Positions 35,630-47,404 are shown, counted from the first letter of the stretch. The stretch: 64,000 nucleotides of DNA from Ceratotherium simum simum (GCF_000283155.1 NW_004454239.1:7095117-7159116), one strand, 5' to 3'. Numbers and translations: made by a program. Notes: a model not told the origin generated them from the letters alone.

Positions 35630-35889
35630 TCAACTTTCCCCATCTTGATAGAAGATCTTTCGTGGCAGAGGCTGATAGCGCCCCACCCATATTCCCCTGC
35701 ACACGCACCTCTGCCACCCATGGCTGCTGGGATGGAACACCCGGGAATTGCTGTCAGAAGACATTTTTCTGGACATGGAAACATGCTCAGCCTACATGCA
35801 GGGCCAGCTGGAAGTGCCAGGGGCTAAATTCCCTAGAAGCAACCCTCAGCTAATGACGGATGGAAGAGGCAGGGGGTAACACCCAGGAA
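35630..35889. other. Flank of retrocopy, nothing recognised
   Basis: The minus-strand open frame continues through 35784 in phase with the ATP5MF frame, but the upstream residues do not resemble the mitochondrial protein. Confidence 0.4.
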
Positions 35890-36070
35890 CTTGCTCCTCA
35901 ACTAGGATAACTCTGAGGCACTTTCCACCTTGTCTCCCAGTCTACCCCAGCATTATGGAACTCCACCTGGCCACCGTGGTAACCGGCTTGGTAATGCATC
36001 CTTTGTTGGTTCTCTTCCCTACCCCCTATCTATGCTTCCTGAGATCACCCCCAAACAAACCACTTGCACT
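35890..36070 (+). repeat. Possible old LTR 3' end
   Basis: 'ttcctgagatcacccccaaacaaaccacttgcactaaattc' resembles the polyadenylation-region phrase 'ctgggatcacctcccaaataaactacttgcac' of a mammalian LTR-type repeat. A related phrase is at about 60875. The family is not identified. Confidence 0.3.
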
Positions 36071-38099
36071 AAATTCTCAGACATCCACAACCTGGAGACT
36101 GTCCCTAGAAGGAGATAGTTGGTATCACAACTAGCTCTTTCAACAGCAACAACAGTCAAAGCAAAACAAGAGTTGGGGTTGGACTTTCCCACTGCTCAAG
36201 CAACCTATTTATTGGAAGTGTGACCGTGGTTGCCATCTCCAGCAGGAAGAGTCAACATCACTGCCCCTCGTGCTCCTTTAGAGCAGCAAAGATCTACCGC
36301 ACAGAATCCTGGGATCAGGAAGGTCCTCAGGGGCAAGGCGGCGCCCAGTGTGGGCCACCACAAAGAGCACTCCATGCTGTTTCCCAGAATCCTCCCGGGC
36401 GGCGAAGGTGTGAAGCAGTAGGAGGCCCATTCCTGTTCTAAACCTATATCTGGTGTCCTCCAGCTTCTCACTGGGCCCAGTTCTGAAGCGTCTCAGGGAC
36501 GCTCCAGCATACGCAGAGGTATTCCCACCCTCCACCAAGGCTGCAACTCCGCAGCTTCCAGAATAACTCTCTTCTTATCGCCACACCTCCCATCACAGTG
36601 TTCCCAACCGGACACACTGCGTTCCGCCTCTGCGGCGCTGGTGCTAGTCTCAGATCATCCCCACTGTTACTGCCTTACTTTTTAAAAAACTAGCTCCTTT
36701 TACTCTTCAATACACGTATTCTAAAAGGAAGCCTCATATCAGAAGCATAAACGAAAACCCAGTAGTGCTTGACGTATTCAGAAAAGAGTCACGCTAATGG
36801 AACAACAGAAACAGGAGAGTGTTACTAAATTCCAGCCAGAATCAATTGCTGAAAAGGCCTGGGACTAAGGCCTTCTCTCTCTGGGTTAAACACAGTGATT
36901 AGCAAACACTGGGGAGGTGTTCAAGACTGAGCAGCACCAAACTGATATTTCCTTCTTGGTTTTAATCAGAAAGACCAGATGAGAATTGGAGAGGGAATTC
37001 ATTTCCTGTGATGGTTCTGTGGGCCGCAGGTCCCCTGAAGCTCCTGTCGAATCCTCAGTGAGTGGGGAACCGTCACTGTGTGTGGCTCCAGAACTCCCAT
37101 CCTCTTGTTTCCCTCCTTTGGCTGACCTCCAGTCTGTCAATCTCCTCCCAAAATGGGCCATCTGGGACCACACAGGTGACACCCTGGTGCCATTACTGAC
37201 CTCTGTGACTAGGACACTCAGCTTCTATTGACGCAGTCATGAGCACATCAGTGTCACAAGAGAACCTGGCCTCAGGGCTGGGCCTGAGATGCTGCTGCCC
37301 TGGGGATACCCATGGTAGGCGCCAGAACACCCTGCTTGTTCTGCAAGGATGCTGTCGGCCAGAACAGCCCCAGACCACTGTGTGAGCTGGTAAAGATGGG
37401 CGCCCAAGCAATTTGACCCCCAGCCCAGCAGGTGCCTCTGCCATTCAAGACACAGCTGCTGCCCAGGGGAACTCCCTGGAATCCACGTGTTGCTACTAGA
37501 TGAAGACAGAACGCATTTTGCAGCTGGGGCCTCTGAGATCCAGTGGGACTCCTGCGGGAGGAAGCCGAGTGCCACAGGCGGAAAGGCCATGCATGCACCA
37601 ACCGATTGCAGTGAGTTAGTAAACAGAAGCACCTTTTTAATGCACCCATTACAGAGCAACTTGAACTTAACCTAATGAACCTCAGAGTTAGCACTGCTGC
37701 AGGCTGCAAATTTAGGGGAATAAGCAAGTCAGAAAGGGTTGGCAGCATGTGCAGGCTCTAGGCTTCTCCCCAGTCTCATCTAAAGGCAGTCTCCACCCCT
37801 TTAGCAAGGCGAGCACCACCCCCACAGCCATTTCTCTGGTAGATGAGGTTCTTCCCCAGAAGGCTGCCACCTGACACACAATCTTGTTCATCCGTTCAGG
37901 AGTGAACTCTCCAGGCTACAGGGTGAAGATCAATAGCTCAACTGACAATAAAGGATGCGAGTGACCACACGCTGGAGCAGGCTGCCAGGACAGTCTGGTG
38001 AGGCCCTTACCTAGTGCCTTGAGCCTGCCATGCCTGCAACGCCCATAAGTAGATGCCGGGCGCCAATCGGGCAAGCACCCCAAGAGCTTCACGGTGTGT
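36071..38099. other. Unique DNA, nothing recognised
   Basis: About 2 kb without recognised repeats. Open frames up to 158 codons overlap on both strands at 37193-37748 and lack domain similarity. Confidence 0.4.
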
Positions 38100-38900
38100 G
38101 GTGGAGAATGTACTTGCCATAATTAAGAGACTTGGAGAATGGGAGAGTAATGGCAGCTGATCTTGATTTAGTTGGGAAAAATGCATCCTATCATTTGTTG
38201 CTAACTATTAAAGTCATTTAAACCCTTCTGAGAATAGATCTGACATCGGGTTGCTTTGAAGATTTGATATGTCTTGTAATCCATAGATTATTGAAGTTAA
38301 TTTCTCTGCTGAGATCCTGCTATCAGTGAAATTGCATGCATACTCAAAAATTGGAAGAAAAAAAAAGAAAGATTTTTTAATTGGATTTCTGCTATGCTTC
38401 AGTCCAGAAAAGTGGCAATGGTAGAAATGACTGGTTGAAGATCTAGAAGGAAAAGAGTATCTTAACTCCTTTCAAATCCTTTCTCAAGATACATGTGGAC
38501 AGAGCCGTGTTACTTGCACACAATTTGTCCTTTGCTCAATTAGGAATCTTTTTTGCTTGTTGTTAGAGTTTCCCTTATAGGATAAGATACAGCAGGCAGT
38601 ACCAACTTGCTGATTTATATCTCTGTGAATCTTTTTTTCCATACTTTAATTTTAATTGAATCTCATCCTTTTGACTTTCATTTACTTTTAAATGAGTTTC
38701 AGTTGTAGAGTTAGAATGCAACTGACTCCAAGAGTTGACAAGTTTTAGTGTTTTGATCATAGATTATTACATAACGTTGACAAATGTTTCTTGGACTACA
38801 ATACTGCATATTAAATACTATACAGTACTCATGGTACTCTCAATCCACACGGTATTTTACAGGTAGGCAAAAAGCAGGCTAACTGTGTTAAAAATGTAAT
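38100..38900. other. AT-rich repeat-free block, possible conserved noncoding DNA
   Basis: It contains ATGCAT, TAATCC, CAATTA-type and TTAATT cores and a short A-run near 38360. No transposon is recognised. Conserved-element status is inferred from composition. Confidence 0.3.
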
Positions 38901-39429
38901 TAATTTCCAGAAGTTACAATTGCCTCAAGAAGTGATTGCAAATAATTTACCCATTTATGACCATCCTCTAGAAGTCAGCTAGCCAGGAGAGCCTTTTTAA
39001 AAATGATATTCCATATTGGAATTGATAACAAGTGCCAGAAGGATAAAGAGAGGAAGGAAGGAAAGCGCGTGGCTTTCTGGGTGGTTTTAGAAGTGCTCTT
39101 ATGCTGGCTGCTCCACCACCCCCATCAATTTGCCCACTCGGCTCCGAATTTCAGCTGCGTCCCTCTCTGGAAGGTTGGCCCCAGGAGCTGAGTCTGGAAA
39201 GGTCCTGTGTGACTGTGGCCATGCCGTGGAACACGGAGGGCAGGTGTTCTCACCAACCAGCCCACGCTGGGACCCAATTATAAGCTTTTCACTCCACTTA
39301 GTGCCTCAGCAGACACCGACCATTGCCGCCGCCCAGCTGCCAGAGTCCCTTCCGTACGGCGGTAGGACCGGGATAAGCAGAGCGCCTTCACATTCACCGG
39401 GGTCGGGTGCAGAGCTGGGCCCACTGCAT
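38901..39429. other. Unique DNA, nothing recognised
   Basis: No homology is recognised. Confidence 0.4.
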
Positions 39430-39590
39430 TCTGTTTTTCATTTCCTCCCCCAAGACAACCCTGTGAGAGAGCTGTGGCTGTCAGCTCCATGCCATGGATA
39501 AAGAAATATCAGTCTTGGGAATATCTTATAATTTGCCTCAAGACACACTGCTATGAAGTGGTAGAGCTGGGATCCAACTGACTAAGTGTA
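39430..39590 (-). mobile_element. MIR SINE (antisense)
   Basis: 'ccaagacaaccctgtgagagag', 'ccatggataaagaaatatcag' and 'gacacactgctatgaagtggtagagctgggatccaactga' follow the reverse-complement MIR order. Confidence 0.7.
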
Positions 39591-39624
39591 AGCCTCAGGA
39601 CAGCAGGGGTTGGGGAGGGGGAGT

Positions 39625-39708
39625 CTGGGGGGGCTTGTATTGTTGACTGGTATATCCCTAGTGCCTGGCACAGAGTGGAGCTCAATGCATATTTCTAGAG
39701 TGAAGTCA
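39625..39708 (+). mobile_element. L2 3' end fragment
   Basis: 'ggcttgtattgttgactggtatatccctagtgcctggcacagagtggagctcaatgcatatttctagag' matches the L2 terminus. Confidence 0.75.
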
Positions 39709-39739
39709 GAAATTAGCCCCAGCACTTTTCACGGCAGTG

Positions 39740-40065
39740 TGACAAATGCTGAAGTCGATGTTCCAAATGTCAAGCTACGTGGTGCAGACAATGAGAGAAT
39801 GTTCTGTGGTCATCAAGTGGGAGAAGACGTGTGTGGCCTAGGGTCAACAAGAAAGGTTTGCTGGAGGACGTGAGACTCGACGCAGGGCTTGAATGTTGGG
39901 TAGGTGGTGAGGAAGGGAGGGCATTCCAAGTAGAATGCAACTTGGGGGAGATGGGAGAATGCAGAGGTGAAGATGAGAAAGGAGTGTGTGGTGACACAGA
40001 GGAGACTGTGCTGCTTGGAACAGAGGGCTTATAGTTAGCTTGGGCTGTCGATTCTAGAGCATAAA
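39740..40065 (+). repeat. Possible ancient repeat fragment
   Basis: 'gaagggagggcattccaagtagaatgcaacttggggg' resembles the 'agggcattccaggcagaggg' segment of the old repeat seen at 4985. Beyond that the similarity is weak. Confidence 0.35.
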
Positions 40066-40261
40066 AGGCTTCTGACACCAAAAAATGGCATCCCACGTTG
40101 AGCCAATGGGCACTTTCTGTGAATGAGAGGGATGCTTCCTGAATTTCCAGTAATATTCCCAAAGATCTACTAACCCTGCCTGATCATGGGAACCACCCCT
40201 GCTCCAAAGTCCCCATCAATAGTCAAGCTTGTCAAGACTGAAGAGTTGTTTATTTATTCAT

Positions 40262-40325
40262 TTGTCCATCTGTCCATCCATCCATCCATCCATCCATCCA
40301 TTCATCCATTCCTCCATTCATTATC
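40262..40325. repeat. (CATC)n microsatellite
   Basis: CATC/CATT tetranucleotides run with few interruptions and merge into the head of the ancient repeat that follows. Confidence 0.9.
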
Positions 40326-40440
40326 CTACAATGTTTTTTGAGGGCCTACTGCACGCCAGGCCCTGTGGTAGGAGCTAGGAAGACATTGATCCCTACCCTC
40401 AGGATGATTACAGTCCTTCTAAGAGGCTGTACAGAAAGCA
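40315..40440 (+). repeat. Ancient repeat head fragment
   Basis: 'gagggcctactgcacgccaggccctgtggtaggagctagg' and 'ccctaccctcaggatgattacagtcc' match the head of the old repeat family also at 8800 and 24245. Confidence 0.6.
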
Positions 40441-40529
40441 CCACTTTCTGTTCCTGCTAATGCCAGAATTGCTGTAAATGAGTAATTTCAGCATATTTCT
40501 TGGGCATCGTCAATGTACTTAAGACTGTG

Positions 40530-40764
40530 GATGCCGGCCCAGCAGCATAGCAGTTAAGTGCGTACCCTCTGCTGCTGGCGGCCCGGGCTTGGATCCCGGG
40601 CGCACACCGATGCACCGCTTGTCAGGCGATGCTGTGGCGGGGTCCCGTATAAAGTAGAGGAAGATGGGCACAGATGTTAGCCCAGGGCCAATCTTCCTCA
40701 GCAAAAAGAGGAGGATCGGCATGGATGTTAGCTCAGGGCTGATCTTCCTCACACACACGCACAA
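40530..40764 (+). mobile_element. ERE tRNA-derived SINE
   Basis: A box (tagcagttaag), B box (gcttggatccc), 'tgtcaggcgatgctgtggcgg', and two 3' modules ('cagatgttagcccagggccaatcttcctca' and 'ggatgttagctcagggctgatcttcctca'). The tail is CA-rich, not pure A. It is flanked by a perfect 9-bp duplication, AAGACTGTG, at 40521-40529 and 40765-40773. CpGs are still common, so the copy is moderately young. Confidence 0.95.
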
Positions 40765-40773
40765 AAGACTGTG

Positions 40774-41814
40774 TATTTAAGGCAGTTTTTATCAGAGAGA
40801 AAAGATGAACTTCTACACTGCAGATGGTTAAAGGAAAACATGCAAAGATGCCAGTTCTCCAAGGGGCAGACTTGAGAAATTATGAGGAGTCGGGCAGGAG
40901 AGAGTCCTGTGTGGCTCTGGAAGGCTTTATGAAAGAACAGAAGAAGAGGGTTAATCCTGAGGGCTTGCCCATGGATTGGCAGAGGGGAGCGGGATGGTAT
41001 TCCCGGCTGAGTCTCCAGTGTCTTCAAGCATTGACTGAACTGCACTTGTATAGATATATGTCCACACATTCGCACACTGTGTTTAATCAGGAGTGCTGTT
41101 ATACCGCAGGGACAGAAATCGCAATGGCAGGGCCATGGGGGAAGCCGCATTTTCCACTACACCCGGACTACACACAGAGCACCTTCACCAACAGCTTTCT
41201 TACCACTGATCCCTTATCCTCCTGCTGCCAGGGGATTGAGAGTGTAAATAACACGGAAGCTGAGAGGTGTTATCTGCCTGAGTCCCACAAGGAGCAGCAG
41301 AGAGGGGGCCCCTCCACCTGCTGGAACCACGGCAGCAGGATGCTGCATGCAGGGGCCCAGCCTTGGGGCCCAGCCCTGTCCAGAGCCCCAGTTCTGGAAG
41401 GAAGCATCCACGTGCACTAAGCAAGATCCACGTGTGAGCACCCCTCAAGTATCCGGGTTGAGTTAATGCAGGGTACCACACACAAATACACACCCCAAAA
41501 CCATCCCCTCCTCCAGAAAGCCCTTCTGCAAAATAAGGTGCAGCACCTGCCAGTGATCCCGTCCCTGCCAGTGGCCCCTCCTCATCTCAAAGGCATTGCC
41601 CCAGGCCCTGCAGCCTGTGGTTGGGGCCCCTTGGCATCTCCCCACTAGCCAGAGAGCAGCCAGAGGTGCTGAGCTCCTTTCTCCCTATAGTGTCCCCAGT
41701 GTGGCCCTGGCGACCCCACTCTTCTCACTCCCCAGCTCTTGCCTTTTCTAGAAAAGCCACTCAGGTGCTAGAGTCTTCCTCCAACAGGCCCATGACGATG
41801 GGTTGTTCTACCTC
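40774..41814. other. Unique DNA with a long chance open frame
   Basis: A 198-codon plus-strand frame (40824-41420) spans this region. It shows no recognisable domain, signal or repeat pattern, and a frame of this length is expected about once by chance in 64 kb scanned in six frames. Confidence 0.45.
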
Positions 41815-41920
41815 TCCTGGCACGGATGGGGCACCTGCAGCCTAGAAAGGGTTGAGACTTACCCAAGGCCAAGCAAGGAATCAGTAAGAGAACCCAGGTC
41901 ACCAGACATTGTGACTCTGG
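41815..41920 (-). mobile_element. MIR SINE fragment (antisense)
   Basis: 'agcctagaaagggttgagacttacccaaggccaagcaaggaatcagtaagagaacccagg' matches the MIR core in reverse complement. Confidence 0.6.
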
Positions 41921-43740
41921 CAGACGTGGAGTGTAAATAAATCGTTTTCAGCTGTTCTGGCAGCAGCATCTCTTCCCCGTCCCACTCCCTCGGCAGTCTG
42001 TGCCCTGAAGAGCTTAGGTGGCCTCCCTTTTGTCTGGTGGGCGCTCTGCCCACTGTGCTTCACTGCCTCTGTTCCCCTGAGCTGCCAGACTGCACTGTTT
42101 CCCCAGCCCTCCAGTGAGTCTTCACTACCACGGACAAGGCCAAAAGCTGCCTGGTACTGCTGACGCCGGGCCATGGGCTCTGAGCCTCTGCCCCACCCTT
42201 GCTCTGTCCCTCAGAGAAGTCCACCTGGCATCCTGCGGACATCCAGGTGCTTCAGTTCTCTGGTCCCTGTCTCTTGGACATCACTTCATTCCTTTACCAA
42301 CCTGCTTCTAGTCACAAGAGGCCCAGAAAACCCTCGGAGGGCAGACACGGCCCTGTCAGCTGGGCTCAGACTCTCTGTCCTCTGCAAGAGCCGTCTCTGG
42401 TCCTCAAAGCAAAATCTTCAACCACAATGAGCAACTGCAGGCGACAAGCAGGGGCAGCTAGTCGAATGTATTAGTTGGTTATTTCTTTTCATAAAGAACT
42501 AGTCTCGCCTGTATAGCGGCTTCTATAAAATCTACTTCTCTAAGTTCAGGTGGAATCTCAGATTTTGGAGGTTCCAAAGCAAGATATTAATGCTTAGAAT
42601 TCTGGAAGTGAATACAAATTCTTCTGAGGAAACCATTTATAGATTAAATGAGGCCTGATGGGCTCAAACAGGTCTTGGGAAATGCTGAGCCCACCTGCGA
42701 CCACAGTTGCCCACGTCCTGTGGGCACAGTCTCTGCCCCGTCTGATCTGCAGAGACCCTGGCCCAGGGCTCCAGGGAGGGCATCTGCGGGGTCACACAGC
42801 AAGGAGGGCTTGCAAAGGGGACCAGGCAGCCAAGAGCTGGGATGGTCTCAGCACTGTGGGCTCCCAGGTGAAACAGAGTCCCCGGTATAGGAGGGTAAGG
42901 ACAACCTCATCTGAGGCCTGGAGTGAGCTGAGATCTCCTTCGAGCCCCACTGTTTCACAGCTCCCACAGGGTCCTGAACACAGAGGACGTTGTGACGGCT
43001 CCTTCCAGACAGAGCATCTGTTGGCTGAGTGACAGTCACTCGCCAGGCTCCCGGGCCTCCCCCAGCCCTCCTCTGGAGAGGGAGATGAGGAGTCTGGTTC
43101 CCAGCTCTTCCCCACATGCCCCAGGCGCACATGTACCCCACTCCTGCTTGTGCACACACAGGTGCACCTCACTAATGCCTGCTCCTCGGGCATTTGACCC
43201 CCGCTGCCCGGAGCACGCCCACATGCACTGGGGTTGGACTCCTGATGCCAGTGCCCTGGCAGATACCATTTCCTACCCACCAGGGACAGGAGGTGCCCTC
43301 TAGGGACTCGCTGCAGAGACGCCAGGTCTCTTAAGAGCTGGCCCTTACTACAGTGCAAACCCCCAAAGTATTAGCAGAGTCAGAGCTCAGATGGGGGTGC
43401 AGGAGGGAGGGGCTCTTTGTGGTCGATGGGAATGTTGGCCACCAGGGGAGCTCGAATGCATCCTCAGTCACAGAACCACTGTGTGAAAGTGGGCCTTCCG
43501 GGGGGCACGGCACTGGGAGAGAAACTAGGGGAGAGGGAGGAACCAGTGAGGGGGACAGGGCTTCAGACACAGCAGTTGCATCTGTCCGGTTCCAACCATG
43601 TGTATTTGGAAGTCAAGAAGCCACAAAATCTTTCCAAGATTGTCTTTTTAAAAAGACAGTCTACCAGCAGAAGAAGAAAGGAGGTTTCCTTCATGGGAAG
43701 AATGCGTCCAGCGTTGCCAAAGCAGGCTATTGCAGGAAGG
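41921..43740. other. Unique DNA, nothing recognised
   Basis: About 1.8 kb of GC-rich DNA with overlapping open frames on both strands (up to 188 codons at 42792-43358, minus). No domain or repeat is recognised. An AT-richer segment lies at 42470-42660. Confidence 0.4.
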
Positions 43741-43799
43741 ACCTCAGGACACACCAGAAAAACGTAATAGAACACCTCATTGTAGTGGTGTCCTGAGGT
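43741..43799. other. Perfect 12-bp inverted repeat (stem-loop potential)
   Basis: ACCTCAGGACAC at 43741-43752 is the exact reverse complement of GTGTCCTGAGGT at 43788-43799, with 35 bases between. It may be the relic of a small DNA transposon or simply chance. Confidence 0.6.
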
Positions 43800-43867
43800 T
43801 GAAGCAATGAAACTATCTTCTAAGACATTTGATTCACCCTGTCCACACCACCGTCCACACCACTTGA

Positions 43868-44369
43868 TGTGCCCCTTGGGGCCTTGGGGACAGAAAGAGG
43901 TTGACTGATTGCACTGGTGGCTGCACCTTTCATGCCTCCCTGCATCCCCATCCTCAGCTGGTCTCCTCCCACACTGTCTCTGGGCTTGGCCGGGTAGCAC
44001 ACGTTGGCCAACGGGACAAAAGTGACTCAGTGCAAGCAGAGTCATGCCAAAGTGCTCGTGCGTTTCCATTTGCTCTCTTGGACCCCTGCCTCTGGCATGA
44101 GAACCAGCCCAGGCCAGCCTGCTGGAGGATGAGAGACACAGGGGACAGAACCAAGTAACCCCAGCCAAGGCCACCTGAGACCAGCCAGTCCCCAGCCAAC
44201 CTGCTGGCCTGCCACCAGGTATGAGGAAGTCCAGCTAAAATCAGTGGAGCCTGGCCTGGATCCGCGGACTCACCCAGCTGACCCAAAGACCTGCGAGAAG
44301 ACAAATTGTTGTTGTTTTAACCACTCGGTTTTGAGGTGGTTTGTTACACAGCAATAGTTAACTGCTATA
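43868..44369 (+). mobile_element. MLT1-type solo LTR (ERVL-MaLR)
   Basis: The roughly 500-bp length and the phrase order fit a MaLR LTR. The phrases are 'cgttggccaacgggacaaaa', 'gagtcatgccaaagtgctcgtgc', 'tgctctcttggacccctgcc', 'cagcctgctggaggatgagagac' and the 3' terminus 'attgttgttgttttaaccactcggttttgaggtggtttgttacacagcaatag'. The usual aataaa before the terminus is degraded. No internal retroviral sequence lies on either side, so it is a solo LTR. Confidence 0.85.
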
Positions 44370-44564
44370 GCCGCAGTGGAGAGACACGCTTATTAGTCAT
44401 GTGATCAGGGCCAAACACCTTGTCTCTCCTTGTTTGAGCTTGCTAAGCTGTCTTACACTCCAAGGATGCAACTTAGCTCGTGATTTTCTAGATATAATTC
44501 AAACAGCAACTAACAATGCCGTCCTCCCGGCCAGGAGCTCACACCTAATGATCAGTAACTAAGC

Positions 44565-44740
44565 CGCAGACATAGTGCTAAGTCCTTTGCCTGCTGGTCT
44601 TACATAGTCATGTCAGGTAGATACCAGCATTAGCCCCACAAGGAATCCGAAGCTCAGCCAAGGAGAGCAACCTGACCAAGGTCACACAGCTACTAGTGGC
44701 AAAACCGGGGCAAGAGCTCCATTCTAGCTGATGCCGAAGC
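44565..44740 (-). mobile_element. MIR SINE (antisense)
   Basis: 'gtgctaagtcctttgcctgctggtcttacatagtc', 'ccaaggagagcaacctgaccaaggtcacacagctactagtggcaaaaccgggg' is a long and clear reverse-complement MIR reaching into its tRNA-related end. Confidence 0.88.
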
Positions 44741-45419
44741 CCGTCCTCATAAATGGCACACTAAGGTACAGAAGAGCCTGTCCGGAACCTGGATTACCCT
44801 CGCTTGACTAACTGCCGATCCTAACAAATGATCAAATGAGCCCCATTGGAGGAAGGACCCGGTGAGAGGAGCTGTCTGAGTGCCCCCCTAAAGTGAGCAG
44901 GGTGGGCCTCCAGCATCTTCCTGCACCGGGACATGGACAACTTTCCAACCGAGATGTTTCCTGAAGAGGCCGTATTTCAGAAGCTCAAGAGACGTGTATT
45001 AGCATTCTGTAGAATCGGGACTTTTGAACAATTCCACCGCATTAGCAGAGCCTGACGTGAGGAGGGATCTTTCTGTATGTCATACCATCCATCACCTTCA
45101 CACCAGTGGGGTCAGCTGGGAAAAGGAAAGGAGACGGGGCCATGTCCCCAGCACTCAGATGTGGCCAAGAACCAGGCGAGAAGCCCAGGAGGACAGCTGA
45201 GGAAGAACTGGACCAGGAAGACCTGAAGATGTTTTCCTGGCCAAGCCGGGCCTTCAGCTTGGGCTCAGAATTCCCGGGTCCCGTGGTGTGACACGTCGCC
45301 ACTGAAATGTGCCTGAGCTGAGTCTTCTGTAAAATGGGACATCTGCAATCCTGGCAGAGGGCAGCATCTAGCCGGCCATCTCTCCCAGGAACGCAGGAAA
45401 CCCCGCAAGTGACTCGGTT
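44741..45419. other. Unique DNA, nothing recognised
   Basis: No homology is recognised. Confidence 0.4.
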
Positions 45420-46620
45420 TCCAAACTTTCAGGTCTGAGTCAGATGAACGTTGTTAAGAAACCCGAAATTACGGGGCCGATTTTACAGCTCTCCTCCAGA
45501 AACCCTTCATATTCCACCTCCGAACTTTAAAACAACAATTTTATTTAGAGAGCTGATTTATTCCTGAGTAAATAGGATACAGTGTGGGTGAAGTCAAAGG
45601 AACCGGGAGGCCGTTACTGGATCTGTCAGCACAAAAGCCGCTCTGTTGCTACGGCGGAGGCTCCGCTGTCCCCCTACCTTTCAAAACTAATATGTAACCA
45701 TATCTGTTTTAAAAGAGTGATTCATTTTCCTCCCATTGCCTGCGAAACTCTCTTCATCCCCACCACAGGAAACTTGAGTCTGATTTTAATGAGCTTCAAT
45801 TGGAATGTGGCCTTTGAAAAGTAGTGCATTTGAAAAGATGGAACATTAAATTTTGTAATGATGTAAAACATCTTCAATTTTTGACAGGACAATGGTGCTC
45901 ATTGTACTTTATGAGTCCACTGGCGATTCAAAGGTCACTTTGTATATGACTCCACAGACAGGGGCAGCACGGAATGAAAATTAGGTTACATGTGATCAGC
46001 TTTATTATTAATCAGATGAAAATGGATTTTTAACATTTTTCTAATGAGCAACAGAGAAGGAAGAAAATACCACGAATAAAACTACAGAACAGGCACGGCC
46101 AAGGCTAAAAATGCACCACGGCCATATCTAAAAACACGCTTTAAATCTGAAATACTTAAATCCTATCTCAAGGGATAAAATGCAGCTGCATATTTTGGTG
46201 TCATAAATACGTAGAAAACTGCTGAAATACCGACTCTAATTTACTATCTCTGTCCTTTGTTTATAACTAACTAATGAACTGATTTCTCTGCACGGTATAT
46301 TACCGCAGTCCCCAAGAACACCAGACCGGTGAGGTGGTGTCACTATTTCCATGATAAATCCTGTTTTTCGGGGGTTTATAACTCAGCTGTAAATATGTAA
46401 TTCAGACTAAAACTTAGCATACAAGGCCTCAGCCAGGAAGCAAATTTACGCTACAATCACTACTCCACCCCCATTTAATTTTCTAAGCGTTTGTACGAGT
46501 GATATTTTGGTATTAAAGAGATGGGGTATGGAAATGAAAAAAAAAAAAAACAATAAATAAAAGTTGAAGAGTTGGTGATTTTTTTTCACTTCTTATTTAA
46601 ATCAAAAGGTCATTTTTCAA
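45420..46620. promoter_or_regulatory. Candidate enhancer-like conserved block with SOX-type palindrome
   Basis: About 1.2 kb free of recognised repeats, AT-rich, with many transcription-factor cores. The clearest is ACAATG-gtgct-CATTGT at 45889-45905, a perfect inverted pair of HMG-box (SOX) half-sites with a 5-bp spacer. Others include ATTATTAATCAG at about 46004-46015 and cctttgttta-type HMG/forkhead strings near 46254. An A-run at 46537-46550 breaks the 3' side. The sequence features are direct; enhancer function and conservation are inference. Confidence 0.4.
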
Positions 46621-47224
46621 GATACTCTCTGCAAAGCATATCAAGGTATTTACGAAATAAATAGACTTCACATCCCAAGCAAATAAAAACAGGGAACAGA
46701 GGCGTATTTACAGTGAGCTCTGAGGAGCATGTGATTGGAGAAACTGAGGCAGGGACGTACAGGCTTGGCGTGCACTTTTCTGAAGAACCAAGCTGCCCGA
46801 GAAAGGGCCAGGTCTTCTCCGCTGAAGGCTCGCCTAGGACGATGGCTGAGTTACTCAGAGCATTGCCCAGGACAAGAAACAGGCCCAACCCCCTCGCGGA
46901 CCAGGCAGCTTTGCAAGAAGCAAACCCCACAGGCCCCGCCATGGAGCTAGCCCCAGCATGCACACTGTGGGTCAGCGAGGGGAGTGAGAGAGAGAGCATG
47001 GTTGTGGTGGTGCAGCAGGGCCCCACGACTGTGAACAGAACCTGGCTGTCTAGCCCGCAGTATCAGGTGTGAAGACGGACAGTGTAGACACTGCGTCCGA
47101 GACAAGAGCAAAAGCTTCCAGCAGGTTGGGCGCCACCTCCCCTCCCCCGGCCCCGTAGCAGCCAGCATGGTCCACGTTGTGCCTCCATGCTGCTCACACC
47201 CCCCAGATGTAACAGCTGGGGTCA
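46621..47224. other. Unique DNA, nothing recognised
   Basis: Open frames of 119 (+) and 138 (-) codons overlap here with no recognisable domain. Confidence 0.4.
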
Positions 47225-47335
47225 GGAGGCCACATCATTTGTGGGGCCTACTGCAACATGAAAATGCCGGGCCCTGCTTCAGACGTTAAGAATTTCAAGA
47301 GCATTTTGGAGCATTGCACTCAGCGCAGGGCCCTT
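47225..47335 (+). repeat. Old interspersed repeat fragment, family uncertain
   Basis: 'ctactgcaacatgaaaatgccgggccctgcttcagacgttaagaatttcaag' and 'cagcgcagggcccttctgagc' match phrases that recur together in mammalian DNA. I do not recall the family name with confidence. Confidence 0.4.
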
Positions 47336-47404
47336 CTGAGCTCGGAACCTGTGGGACTGCCACAGCCAGAGTCCTTAGAATGGTCTCCAGGGCCCTAGGC
47401 CATC

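Noticed and set aside
35290..35784. Treating the whole 164-codon minus frame as a functional ATP5MF gene
   Set aside because: Only residues 56-143 match the family. The features are those of a processed copy (A-tail, no introns), the stop is lost, and no promoter is visible.
40824..41420. 198-codon plus-strand open frame
   Set aside because: The translation has no recognisable family or compositional structure, and its length is within chance expectation.
43563..44174. 203-codon minus-strand open frame
   Set aside because: It runs through the antisense strand of the MLT1-type LTR, so it is transposon-derived noise.
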